From positions 12,698,974 to 12,762,973 of the forward strand of contig NC_060024.1 of NCBI RefSeq assembly GCF_021134715.1: a DNA stretch of 64,000 bases, given 5' to 3'. This DNA comes from Daphnia pulex (lineage: Eukaryota; Arthropoda; Branchiopoda; Diplostraca; Daphniidae). Position 1 is the first letter of the stretch; each line of letters begins with the position of its first letter. This document shows, piece by piece, positions 11,758 to 25,245 of this stretch. The position numbers and the translations under genes were made by a program. The notes below the pieces were generated by a model. That model searched no databases, was not told where the DNA came from, and worked only from the letters and a program-made list of their open reading frames with translations.

Positions 11758-14700
11758 CGCACAGAACAGCACAGCACAGCACAGCACAGAACAGAACAGA
11801 ACAGCACCGTACAGTACAGTACAGAACAGAACAGAACAGAACAGAACAGAACAGAACAGAACAGAACAGTACAGAACAGCACAGCACAGCACAGCACAGC
11901 ACAGGACAACACAGCACAGAACAGAACAGAACAGAACAGAATAGAACAGAACAGAACAGAACACACATGCTTTGCGCACAGCACAGCACAGAACAGAACA
12001 GAACAGCAAAGCACAGAACAGAAAAGAACAGAACAGAACAGAACAGAACAGAACAGAACAGAACAGAACAGAAAAGAACAGAACAGAACAGAACAGAACA
12101 GAACAGAACAGCCAGCACAGGACAACACAGCACAGCACAGCACAGAACAGAACAGAACAGCACAGAACAGAACAGCCTAGCACAGCACAGCACAGCACAG
12201 AACAGCACAGAACAGCACAGAACAGAACAGCACAGAACAGAACAGCACACAACAGAACAGCCTAGCACAGCACCGCACAGAATAGAACAGAACAGAACAG
12301 AACAGAACAGAACAGAACAGAACAGAACAGAACAGATCAGAACAGAACAGAACAGAACAGCCTAGCACAGCACAGCACAGCACAGAACAGCACAGCACAG
12401 CACAGCACAGAATAGAATAGAATAGAACAGAACAGAACAGAACAGAACAGAACAGAACAGAACAGAACAGAACAGAACAGAACAGTACAGCACAGCACAG
12501 CAGAGCACAGCACAGCACAGGACAACACAGCACAGCACTGAACAGAACAGAACAGCACAGAACAAAACAGAACAGAACAGAACAGAACTGAACAGCACAG
12601 CACAGCACAGAACAGAAAAGAACAGCACAGCACAGAACAGAACAGAACAGAACAGAACAGCACAGTACAGTACAGAACAACACAGAACAGAATAGAACAG
12701 AACAGAAAAGAACAGAACAGAACACACATGCATTGCGCACAGCACAGCACAGAACAGAACAGAACAGCACAGCACAGCAAAGCACAGAACAGAACAGAAC
12801 AGCACAGCACAGCACAGCACCGAACAGAACAGAACAGAACAGAACAGAACAGAACAGAACAGAACAGAACAGAACAGAACAGAACAGAACAGAACAGAAC
12901 AGAACAGAACAGAACAGAACAGAACAGAACAGAACAGAACAGAAAAGAACAGAACAGAACAGAACAGAACAGAACAGAACAGCCAGCACAGGACAACACA
13001 GCACAGCACAGCACAGAACAGAACAGAACAGCACAGAACAGAACAGCCTAGCACAGCACAGCACAGCACAGAACAGCACAGAACAGAACAGCACAGAACA
13101 GAACAGCACAGAACAGAACAGCCTAGCACAGCACAGCACAGCACAGAACAGCACAGCACCGCACAGAATAGAACAGAACAGAACAGAACAGAACAGAACA
13201 GAACAGAACAGATCAGAACAGAACAGAACAGAACAGCCTAGCACAGCACAGCACAGCACAGAACAGCACAGCACAGCACAGCACAGAATAGAATAGAATA
13301 GAACAGAACAGAACAGAACAGAACAGAACAGAACAGAACAGAACAGAACAGAACAGAACAGTACAGCACAGCACAGCAGAGCACAGCACAGCACAGGACA
13401 ACACAGCACAGCACAGCACTGAACAGAACAGAACAGCACAGAACAAAACAGAACAGAACAGAACAGAACTGAACAGCACAGCACAGCACAGAACAGAAAA
13501 GAACAGCACAGCACAGAACAGAACATAACAGAACAGAACAGCACAGTACAGTACAGAACAGCACAGAACAGAATAGAACAGAACAGAAAAGAACAGAACA
13601 GAACACACATGCATTGCGCACAGCACAGCACAGAACAGAACAGAACAGCACAGCACAGCAAAGCACAGAACAGAACAGCACAGCACAGCACAGCACCGAA
13701 CAGAACAGAACAGAACAGAACAGAACAGAACAGAACAGAACAGAACAGAACAGAACAGAACAGAACAGAACAGAACAGAACAGAACAGAACAGAACAGAA
13801 CAGAACAGAACAGAACAGAACAGAACAGAACAGAACAGAACAGAACAGAACAGAACAGAACAGTACAGAACAGCACAGCACAGCACAGCACAGCACAGCA
13901 CAGAACAGCACAGCACAGCACAGGACAACACAGCAAAGCACAGCACAGAACAGAACAGAACAGAACAGAACAGAACAGAACAGCACAGAAAAGAACAGAA
14001 CAGAACAGAACAGAACAGCCTAGCACAGCACAGCACAGCACAGCACAGAACAGCACAGCACAGCACAGCACAGCACAGCACAGCACAGCACAGCACAGCA
14101 CAGCACAGCACAGCACAGCACAGCACAGCACAGAACAGAACAGAACAGAACAGAACAGAACAGAACAGAACAGAACAGAACAGAACAGAACAGAACAGAA
14201 CAGAACAGAACAGAACAGAACAGAACAGAACAGAACAGAACAGAACAGCACAGCAAAGCACAGCACAGAACAGCACAGCACAGCACAGCACAAGACAACA
14301 CAGCACAGCAAAGCACAGCACAGAACAGAACAGAACAGAACAGAACAGAACAGAACAGAACAGAACAGAACAGAACAGAACAGAACAGAAACAGCACAGA
14401 AAAGAACAGAACAGAACAGAACAGAACAGCCTAGCACAGCACAGAACAAAACAGCACAGAACAGAACAGCACAGAACAGAACAGCCTAGCACAGCACAGC
14501 ACAGCACAGAACAGCACAGCACAGAATAGAACAGAACAGAACAGAACAGAACAGAACAGAACAGAACAGAACAGAACAGATCGGAACAGAACAGAACAGA
14601 ACAGCCTAGCACAGCACAGCACAGCACAGAACAGCACAGCACAGAATAAAATAGAACAGAATAAAATAGAACAGAATAAAATAGAACAGAACAGAACAGA

Positions 14701-16144
14701 ACAGAACAGAACTGAACAGAACAGAACAGAACAGTACAGCACCGCACAGCACAGCAGAGCACAGGACAACACAGCACAGCACAGCACAGCACAGAACAGA
14801 ACAGAACAGCACAGAAAAAAACAGAACAGAACAGAACAGAACAGAACAGCACAGCACAGCACCGAACAGAACAGAACAGAACAGAACAGCACAGCACAGT
14901 ACAGTACAGAACAGCACAGAACAGAACAGAACAGAACAGAACAGAACAGAACAGAACAGAACAGAACAGAACAGAACAGAACAGAACAGAACAGAACAGA
15001 ACAGAACAGAACAGAACACACATGCATTGCGCACAGCACAGAACAGAACAGAACAGAACAGAACAGCAAAGCACAGAATAGAAAAGAACAGAACAGAACA
15101 GAACAGAACAGAACAGAACAGAACAGAACAGAACAGAACAGAACAGAACAGAACAGCACAGAACAGAATAGAACAGAACAGAACAGAACAGAACAGAACA
15201 GCCAGCACAGGACAACACAGCACAGCACAGCACAGCACAGAACAGAACAGAACAGAACAGAACAGAACAGAACAGAACAGCACAGAAAAGAACAGAACAG
15301 AACAGAACAGAACAGCCTAGCACAGCACAGCACAGCACAGCACAGAACAGCACAGAACAGCACAGCACAGCACAGAACAGCACAGCACAGAACAGAACAG
15401 AACAGAACAGAACAGCACAGCACAGAACAGAACAGAACAGAACAGAACATAACAGAACAGAACAGAACAGTACAGAACAGAACAGAACAGAACAGAACAG
15501 CACAGTACAGTACAGAACAGCACAGGACAACACAGCACAGAACAGAACAGAACAGAACAGCACAGAAAAAAACAGAACAGAACAGAACAGCACAGCACAG
15601 CACAGAACAGAACAGCACAGCACAGAACATAACAGAACAGAACAGCACAGTACAGTACAGAACAGCACAGAACAGAACAGAACAGAACAGGACAGAAAAG
15701 AACAGAACAGAACACACATGCATTGCGCACAGCACAGCACAGAACAGAACAAACAGAACAGTACAGCACAGCACAGCAAAGCACAGCACAGCACAGCACA
15801 GGACAACACAGCACAGCACAGCACAGCACAGAACAGAACAGAACAGAACAGCACAGAACAAAACAGAACAGAACAGAACAGCACAGCACAGCACAGCACA
15901 GCACAGCACAGAACAGAACAGATTAGAACAGAACAGCACAGCACAGCACAGCACAGAACAGAACAGAACAGAACAGCACAGAACAGAACAGAACAGAACA
16001 GCACAGTACTGTACTGTTCTGTGTGTGTGTGTACTGTACTGTTCTGTTCAGCACAGAACAACACAGAACAGAACAGAACAGAACAGAACAGAACAGAACA
16101 CACATGCATTGCGCACAGCTCAGCACAGTTTAAGAACAAGAACA
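11758..16144. repeat. Pentamer satellite (AACAG/CACAG)n, copy 2
   Basis: It has the same unit, variants and internal markers as copy 1. The ATGCAT-containing element occurs with ATG at 11967 (ATGCTT variant), 12728, 13609, 15022, 15718 and 16104. The AATAAAATAG triple block is at about 14645. Blocks at about 12410-13030 and 13290-13990 also resemble one another. The left junction is abrupt: satellite B ends in ACGTCC and pentamers follow. A stop-free minus frame of over 1300 codons runs through it and is not a gene. Confidence 0.95.
16007..16049. repeat. Strand-switched patch in the pentamer array, copy 2
   Basis: This is the counterpart of 4838-4878. CAGTACTGTACTGTTCTG is followed by a GT-rich centre one dinucleotide longer than in copy 1, then a return to CAGCACAG. 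Its conservation shows that the patch predates the duplication of the composite block. Confidence 0.8.
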
Positions 16145-16856
16145 GTTCTTATTTTTGTTCTTCATCTTGTTCTTATTCTTGTTCTTATTCTTGTTCTTTT
16201 TTTTGTTCTTATTCTTGTTCTTATTTTTGTTCTTATTTTTGTTCTTATTCTTGTTCTTATTTTTGTTCTTATTCTTGTTCTTATTTTTGTTCCTATTTTT
16301 GTTCTTATTCTTGTTCTTATTTTTGTTCTTATTCTTGTTCTTATTTTTGGTTCTTTTTTTTGGTTCTTATTCTTGTTTTTTTTTTGTTCTTATTCTTGTT
16401 CTTATTTTTGTTCTTATTCTTGTTCTTATTCTTGTTCTTGTTCTTATTCTTATTCTTTTTCTAATTCTAATTCTTGTTCTTGTTCTTGTTCTTATTCTTG
16501 TTCTTATTTTTGTTCTTATTTTTGTTCTTATTCTTGTTCTTATTTTTGTTCTTATTCTTGTTCTTATTTTTGTTCTTGTTCTTGTTCTTGTTCTTCTTCT
16601 TAATTTTGTTCTTATTTTTGTTCTTATTCTTGTTCTTATTTTTGTTCTTATTCTTGTTCTTATTCTTGTTCTTATTCTTATTCTTATTCTTATTCTTATT
16701 CTTGTTCTTATTCTTGTTCTTGTTCTTGTTCTTGTTCTTGTTCTTGTTCTTGTTCTTATTCTTGTTCTTATTCTTGTTCTTATTCTTATTCTTATTCTAA
16801 TTCTTGTTCTTATTCTTGTCATAATTCTTGTTCTTGTTCTTATTCTTGTTATTCTT
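16145..16856. repeat. Hexamer/dodecamer array (TTCTTG/TTCTTA)n, copy 2
   Basis: It matches 4994-5733 almost unit for unit. Shared irregularities include TTCCTATTTTTG, TTTTTTTTGG and a TTCTTCTTCTTAATTTTG interruption. Small copy-number differences account for the shorter length. Confidence 0.9.
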
Positions 16857-17285
16857 CTGTGGGTGTGGCTTCGACAAGCCCGATGAAACAATAGGCCTCT
16901 TATTAGCAAACTAACCGGTGCACTTCTATTTGTCTGGACTGGACTGGACTGGACTGGACTGGACTGTGGACTCATTACATTCCATTTCTATCAACCCTTA
17001 TTTCTATTTCTTTTCCTTTTTTTTTTTTTTTTTTAATAGTCATGGGGCTCTGAAGAGGCCCTCTGGTAGCCAGAGATTTTTTCAGATGATGGGTTGTGGG
17101 TAGCCCTTTAGCCCCCACCTTCTTCACTGTCTTTATTTTTCTTTTTTGTGCTGAGTGTGGACCTTATGAAAGTTAATTGTGGAGATTGGCGACCGCAATT
17201 GGTAGTGAAACGATTAAATTGGTTGCTTGTGATTGCTTAAAGTTTTGTTTTTAGAAAGTGTAGTTTTTTAAAGTTTTAATAGTTT
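16857..17285. other. Non-tandem linker, copy 2
   Basis: Near-identical to 5734-6155, including the hairpin CTCTGG-TAG-CCAGAG (17061-17075), the T run and the GGACT minisatellite (six units). The offset from copy 1 is about 11122-11125 bp. No coding potential is recognised. Confidence 0.7.
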
Positions 17286-20200
17286 TACAAAAATGGTTCA
17301 AAAAAAAAACCATCCAGGAACTCCGAAAAACACTTTTATGAGATTGAAGTTGCTATTATATTTATTTCACTTGTGAAAACCATTTCTTTATTACAGGATG
17401 TGTTAATCGATGTCCAATACACCATTTCAAGTGTATTGAATCAATAAATTCATAAAGCAAATCATAAAGAAATAGTTTTAAAAAATGATTCAAAGAAAAT
17501 CTTCCAGGAACTGCGAAAAAACAATTTTATGAGATTGAAGTTTCTATAATATTTATTTCACTTGTTAAAACCATTTCTTTATTACAGGATGTGTTAATCG
17601 ATGTCCAATAAACCATTTCAAGTGTATTGAATCAATAAATTCATAAAGCAATTCATGAAGAAATAGTTTTAGAAAAATGGTTCGTAGAAAATCTTCCAGG
17701 AACTGCGAAAAAACTTTTTATGAGATTGAAGTTTCTTAAATATTTATTTTACTTGTTAAAACCATTTCTTTATTACAGGATGTGTTAATCGATGTCCAAT
17801 ACATCATTTCAAGTGTATTGAATCAATAAATTCATAAAGCAAATCATTAAGAAATAGTTTTTAAAAATGGTTCAAAGAAAATCTTCCAGGAACTGCGAAA
17901 AAACACTTTTATGAGATTGAAGTTGCTATAATATTTATTTCACTTGTTAAAACCATTTCTTTATTACAGGATGTGTTAAACGATGTCCAATACACCATTT
18001 CAAATGTATTGAATCAATGAATTCATGAAGCAATTCATGAAGAAATAGTTTTAGAAAAATGGTTCATAGAAAATCTTCCAGGAACTGCGAAGAAACACTT
18101 TCATGAGATTGAAGTTTCTATAATATTTATTTCACTTATTAAAACCATTTCTTTATGACAGGATGTGTTAATCGATGTCCAATACACCATTTCAAGTGTA
18201 TTGAATCAATAAATTCATAAAGCAATTCACGAAGAAATAGTTTTAGAAAAATGGTTCATAGAAAATTTTCCAGGATCTGCGAACAAACACTTTTATGATA
18301 TTGAAGTTTCTATAATATTTATTTCACTTGTTAAAACCATTTCTTTATTACAGGATGTGTGAATCGATGTCCAATACACCATTTCAAGTGTATTGAATCA
18401 ATAAATTCATAAAGCAATTCATGAAGAAATAGTTTTAGAAAAATGGTTCATAGAAAATCTTCCAGGATCTGCGAACAAACACTTTTATGATATTGAAGTT
18501 TCTATAATATTTATTTCACTAGTTAAAACCATTTCTTTATTACAGGATGTGTTAATCGATGTCCAATAAACCATTTCAAGTTTATTGAATCAATAAATTA
18601 ATAAAGCAATTCATGAAGAAATAGTTTTAGAAAAATGGTTGATAGAAAATCTTCCAGGAACTGCGAAAAAACACTTTTATGATATTGAAGTTTCTATAAT
18701 ATTTATTTCACTTGTTAAAACCATTTATTTATTACAGGATGTGTGAATCGATGTCCAATACACAATTTCAAGTGTATTGAATCAATAAATTCATAAAGCA
18801 ATTCATGAAGAAATCGTTTTTGAAAAATGGTTCGAAGAAAATCTTCCAGGAACTGAGAAAAAACCTTTTTATGAGATTGAAGTTTCTAAAATATTTTTTT
18901 TACTTGTTTAAACCATTTCTTTATGAAAGGATGTGTGAATCGATGTCCAATACACCATTTCAAGTGTATTGAATAAATAAATTCATAAAGCAATTCATGA
19001 AGAAATAGTTTTAGAAAAATGGTTCATAGAAAATCTTCCAGGATCTGCGAACAAACACTTTCATGATATTGAAGTTTCTATAATATTTATTTCACTTGTT
19101 AAAACCATTTCTTTATTACAGGATGTGTTAATCGATGTCCAATACACCATTTCAAGTGTATTGAATCAATAAATTCATAAAGCAATTCATGAAGAAATAG
19201 TTTTTGAAAAATGGTTCGTAGAAAATCTTCCAGGAACTGCGAAAAAACTTTTTATGAGATTGAAGTTTCTTAAATATTTATTTTACTTGTTAAAACCATT
19301 TCTTTATGACAGGATGTGTTAATCGATGTCCAATACACCATTTCAAGTGTATTGAATTAATAAATTCATAAAGCAAATCATAAAGAAATAGTTTTAAAAA
19401 ATGATTCAAAGAAAATCTTCCAGGAACTGCGAAAAAACAATTTTATGAGATTGAAGTTTCTATAATATTTATTTCACTTGTTAAAACCATTTCTTTATTA
19501 CAGGATGTGTTAATCGATGTCCAATAAACCATTTCAAGTGTATTGAATCAATAAATTCATAAAGCAATTCATGAAGAAATAGTTTTAGAAAAATGGTTCG
19601 TAGAAAATCTTCCAGGAACTGCGAAAAAACTTTTTATGAGATTGAAGTTTCTTAAATATTTATTTTACTTGTTAAAACCATTTCTTTATTACAGGATGTG
19701 TTAATCGATGTCCAATACATCATTTCAAGTGTATTGAATCAATAAATTCATAAAGCAAATCATTAAGAAATAGTTTTTAAAAATGGTTCAAAGAAAATCT
19801 TCCAGGAACTGCGAAAAAACACTTTTATGAGATTGAAGTTGCTATAATATTTATTTCACTTGTTAAAACCATTTCTTTATTACAGGATATGTTAAACGAT
19901 GTCCAATACACCATTTCAAATGTATTGAATCAATGAATTCATGAAGCAATTCATGAAGAAATAGTTTTAGAAAAATGGTTCATAGAAAATCTTCCAGGAA
20001 CTGCGAAGAAACACTTTCATGAGATTGAAGTTTCTATAATATTTATTTCACTTATTAAAACCATTTCTTTATGACAGGATGTGTTAATCGATGTCCAATA
20101 CACCATTTCAAGTGTATTGCATCAATAAATTCATAAAGCAATTCACGAAGAAATAGTTTTAGAAAAATGGTTCATAGAAAATTTTCCAGGATCTGCGAAC

Positions 20201-23200
20201 AAACACTTTTATGATATTGAAGTTTCTATAATATTTATTTCACTTGTTAAAACCATTTCTTTATTACAGGATGTGTTAATCGATGTCCAATACACCATTT
20301 CAAGTGTATTGAATCAATAAATTCATAAAGCAATTCATGAAGAAATAGTTTTAGAAAAATGGTTCATAGAAAATCTTCCAGGATCTGCGAACAAACACTT
20401 TTATGATATTGAAGTTTCTATAATATTTATTTCACTAGTTAAAACCATTTCTTTATTACAGGATGTGTTAATCGATGTCCAATACACCATTTCAAGTGTA
20501 TTGAATCAAAAAATTCATAAAGCAATTCATGAAGAAATCGTTTTTGAAAAATGGTTCATAGAAAATCTTCCAGGAACTGCGAAAAAACCTTTTTATTAGA
20601 TTGAAGTTTTTAAAATATTTATTTTACTTGTTAAAACCATTTCTTTATTACAGGATGTGTTAATCGATGTCCAATACACCATTTTAAGTGTATTGAATTA
20701 ATAAATTCATAAAGCAAATCATAAAGAAATAGTTTTAAAAAATGGTTCAAAGAAAATCTTCCAGGAACTGCGAAAAAACAATTTTATGAGATTGAAGTTT
20801 CTATAATATTTATTTCACTTGTTAAAACCATTTCTTTATTACAGGATGTGTTAATCGATGTCCAATAAACCATTTCAAGTGTATTGAATCAATAAATTCA
20901 TAAAGCAATTCATGAAGAAATAGTTTTAGAAAAATGGTTCATAGAAAATTTTCCAGGATCTGCGAACAAACACTTTTATGATATTGAAGTTTCTATAATA
21001 TTTTTTTCACTTGTTAAAACCATTTCTTTATTACAGGATGTGTGAATCGATGTCCAATACACCATTTCAAGTGTATTGAATCAATAAATTCATAAAGCAA
21101 TTCATGAAGAAATAGTTTTAGAAAAATGGTTCATAGAAAATCTTCCAGGATCTGCAAACAAACACTTTTATGATATTGAAGTTTCTATAATATTTATTTC
21201 ACTTGTTAAAACCATTTCTTTATTACAGGATGTGTTAATCGATGTCCAATAAACCATTTCAAGTTTATTGAATCAATAAATTAATAAAGCAATTCATGAA
21301 GAAATAGTTTTAGAAAAATGGTTGATAGAAAATCTTCCAGGAACTGCGAAAAAACACTTTTATGATATTGAAGTTTCTATAATATTTATTTCACTTGTTA
21401 AAACCATTTATTTATTACAGGATGTGTGAATCGATGTCCAATACACAATTTCAAGTGTATTGAATCAATAAATTCATAAAGCAATTCATGAAGAAATCGT
21501 TTTTGAAAAATGGTTCGAAGAAAATCTTCCAGGAACTGAGAAAAAACCTTTTTATGAGATTGAAGTTTCTAAAATATTTTTTTTACTTGTTTAAACCATT
21601 TCTTTATGAAAGGATGTGTGAATCGATGTCCAATACACCATTTCAAGTGTATTGAATAAATAAATTCATAAAGCAATTCATGAAGAAATAGTTTTAGAAA
21701 AATGGTTCATAGAAAATCTTCCAGGATCTGCGAACAAACACTTTCATGATATTGAAGTTTCTATAATATTTATTTCACTTGTTAAAACCATTTCTTTATT
21801 ACAGGATGTGTGAATCGATGTCCAATACACCATTTCAAGTGTATTGAATCAATAAATTCATAAAGCAATTCATGAAGAAATAGTTTTTGAAAAATGGTTC
21901 GTAGAAAATCTTCCAGGAACTGCGAAAAAACTTTTTATGAGATTGAAGTTTCTTAAATATTTATTTTACTTGTTAAAACCATTTCTTTATGACAGGATGT
22001 GTTAATCGATGTCCAATACACCATTTCAAGTGTATTGAATTAATAAATTCATAAAGCAAATCATAAAGAAATAGTTTTAAAAAATGGTTCAAAGAAAATC
22101 TTCCAGGAACTGCGAAAAAACAATTTTATGAGATTGAAGTTTCTATAATATTTATTTCACTTGTTAAAACCATTTCTTTATTACAGGATGTGTTAATCGA
22201 TGTCCAATAAACCATTTCAAGTGTATTGAATCAATAAATTCATAAAGCAATTCATGAAGAAATAGTTTTAGAAAAATGGTTCATAGAAAATTTTCCAGGA
22301 TCTGCGAACAAACACTTTTATGATATTGAAGTTTCTATAATATTTTTTTCACTTGTTAAAACCATTTCTTTATTACAGGATGTGTGAATCGATGTCCAAT
22401 ACACCATTTCAAGTGTATTGAATCAATAAATTCATAAAGCAATTCATGAAGAAATAGTTTTAGAAAAATGGTTCATAGAAAATCTTCCAGGATCTGCAAA
22501 CAAACACTTTTATGATATTGAAGTTTCTATAATATTTATTTCACTTGTTAAAACCATTTCTTTATTACAGGATGTGTTAATCGATGTCCAATAAACCATT
22601 TCAAGTGTATTGAATCAATAAATTAATAAAGCAATTCATGAAGAAATAGTTTTAGAAAAATGGTTGATAGAAAATCTTCCAGGAACTGCGAAAAAACACT
22701 TTTATGATATTGAAGTTTCTATAATATTTATTTCACTTGTTAAAACCATTTATTTATTACAGGATGTGTGAATCGATGTCCAATACACAATTTCAAGTGT
22801 ATTGAATCAATAAATTCATAAAGCAATTCATGAAGAAATCGTTTTTGAAAAATGGTTCGAAGAAAATCTTCCAGGAACTGAGAAAAAACCTTTTTATGAG
22901 ATTGAAGTTTCTAAAATATTTTTTTTACTTGTTTAAACCATTTCTTTATGAAAGGATGTGTGAATCGATGTCCAATACACCATTTCAAGTGTATTGAATA
23001 AATAAATTCATAAAGCAATTCATGAAGAAATAGTTTTAGAAAAATGGTTCATAGAAAATCTTCCAGGATCTGCGAACAAACACTTTCATGATATTGAAGT
23101 TTCTATAATATTTATTTCACTTGTTAAAACCATTTCTTTATTACAGGATGTGTTAATCGATGTCCAATACACCATTTCAAGTGTATTGAATCAATAAATT

Positions 23201-24403
23201 CATAAAGCAATTCATGAAGAAATAGTTTTTGAAAAATGGTTCGTAGAAAATCTTCCAGGAACTGCGAAAAAACTTTTTATGAGATTGAAGTTTCTTAAAT
23301 ATTTATTTTACTTGTTAAAACCATTTCTTTATGACAGGATGTGTTAATCGATGTCCAATACACCATTTCAAGTGTATTGAATCAATAAATTCATAAAGCA
23401 ATTCATGGAGAAATAGTTTTAGAAAAATGGTTCATAGAAAATTTTCCAGGATATGCGAACAAACACTTTTATGATATTGAAGTTTCTATAATATTTATTT
23501 CACTTGTTAAAACCATTTCTTTATTACAGGATGTGTGAATCGATGTCCAATACACCATTTCAAGTGTATTGAATCAATAAATTCATAAAGCAATTCATGA
23601 AGAAATAGTTTGAGAAAAATGGTTCATAGAAAATCCTCCAGGATCTGCGAACAAACACTTTCATGATATTGAAGTTTCTATAATATTTATTTCACTTGTT
23701 AAAACCATTTCTTCATTACAGGATGTGTGAATCGATGTCCAATACACAATTTCAAGTTTATTGAATCAATAAATTCATAAAGCAATTCATGAAGAAATAT
23801 TTTTTGAAAAATGGTTCATAGAAAATATTCCAGGATCTGCGAACAAACACTTTTATGATATTGAAGTTTCTATAATATTTATTTCACTTGTTAAAACCAT
23901 TTCTTTATTACAGGATGTGTGAATCGATGTCCAATACACCATTTCAAGTGTATTGAATCAATAAATTCATAAAGCAATTCATGACAAAATAGTTTTAGAA
24001 AAATGGTTCATAGAAAATCTTCCAGGATCTGCGAACAAACACTTTTATGATATTGAAGTTTCTATAATATTTATTTCACTTGTTAAAACCATTTCTTTAT
24101 TACAGGATGTGTGAATCGATGTCCAATACACCATTTCAAGTGTATTGAATCAATAAATTAATAAAGCAATTCATGAAGAAATCGTTTTTGAAAAATGGTT
24201 CGAAGAAAATCTTCCAGGAACTGCGAAAAAACCTTTTTATGAGATTGAAGTTTCTAAAATATTTATTTTACTTGTTAAAACCATTTCATTATGACAGGAT
24301 GTGCTAAAGATGTCCAATACACCATTTCAAGTGTATTGAATCAATAAATTCATAAAGCAATTCATGAAGAAATAGTTAAAAAAAATGGTTCAAAGAAAAT
24401 CGT
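17286..24403. repeat. Satellite A, 192-bp monomer, copy 2 (about 37 monomers) with higher-order repeats
   Basis: This is the same monomer as at 6156-9440, in an array more than twice as long. Diagnostic variants repeat in blocks. The ATCATAAAG...ATGATTCAAAG variant at 17461 returns at 19377 (offset 1916, ten monomers). The ATCATAAAG...ATGGTTCAAAG variant at 20718 returns at 22060 (offset 1342, seven monomers). The last part (about 23340-24403) again parallels the end of copy 1, including the identical truncation at the junction with satellite B. Confidence 0.95.
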
Positions 24404-25245
24404 TGCATTGGTGTTGAAGAAATACCAAAAAAACGTCCCAAACATCTAGCCTGAAATATTTCCAAATTGTGGTGGAGACCTTTCCTATCACATGTTTTAG
24501 TATTTTTCGTGTTGAATTAGTATAGAATACTCTATTTTACAATAATTATAAGAAGAAACTCGGAACATGTGACAGGTTGCATAGGTGTTGAAGAAATACA
24601 AAAAAAAAACGCCTCAAACATCTAGCCTGAAATATTTCCAAAACGTGGTGGAGACCTTTCCTATCACATGTTTTAGTATTTTTCATGTTGAATCAGTATA
24701 GAATACTCTATTTTACAATAATTATAAGAAGAAACTCAAGAACATGTGACAGGTTGCATTGGTGTTGAAGAAATACCAAAAAAACGTCCCAAACATCTAG
24801 CCTGAAATATTTCCAAATCGTGGTGGAGACCTTTCCTATCACATGTTTTAGTATTTTTCGTGTTGAATCAGTATAGAATACTCTATTTTACAATAATTAT
24901 AACAAGAAACTCAGAACATGTGACAGGTTGCATTGGTGTTGAAGAAATACCAAAAAAACGTCCCAAACATCTAGCCTGAAATATTTCCAAAACGTGGTGG
25001 AGACCTTTCCTATCACATGTTTTAGTATTTTTCGTGTTGAATCAGTATAGAATACTCTATTTTACAATAATTATAATAAGAAACTCAGAACATGTGACAG
25101 GTTGCATTGGTGTTGAAGAAATACCAAAAAAAACGTCCCAAACATCTAGCCTGAAATATTTCCAAAACGTGGTGGAGACCTTTCCTATCACATGTTTTAG
25201 TATTTTTCGTTTTGAATCAGTATAGAATACTCTATTTTACAATAA
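24404..25245. repeat. Satellite B, monomeric portion, copy 2 (about 5 monomers)
   Basis: It begins at the same breakpoint as copy 1 (AAAGAAAATC then GTTGCATTGG). It then continues with variants seen in the later part of the copy 1 array, such as ATAGGTGTTG with a long A-run and AACTCAAGAACATG. About 1.5 kb of the copy 1 array is missing here. Periodicity is about 175 bp. It grades into the dimeric array at about 25246. Confidence 0.9.

Noticed and set aside
699..16139. Very long minus-strand open frames (up to about 1320 codons) of Leu/Cys/Val/Phe/Ser and plus-strand Thr/Glu/Gln/Asn frames in the pentamer arrays
   Set aside because: The 5-bp unit read on either strand rarely makes a stop codon, so all frames stay open. 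There is no start context, domain, splice structure or codon bias beyond the repeat.
9724..25225. 60-80 codon frames beginning MLNQYRI in satellite B monomers
   Set aside because: They occur only in monomers with a favourable A-run length, vary by frameshift and end at random. They are incidental to the satellite.
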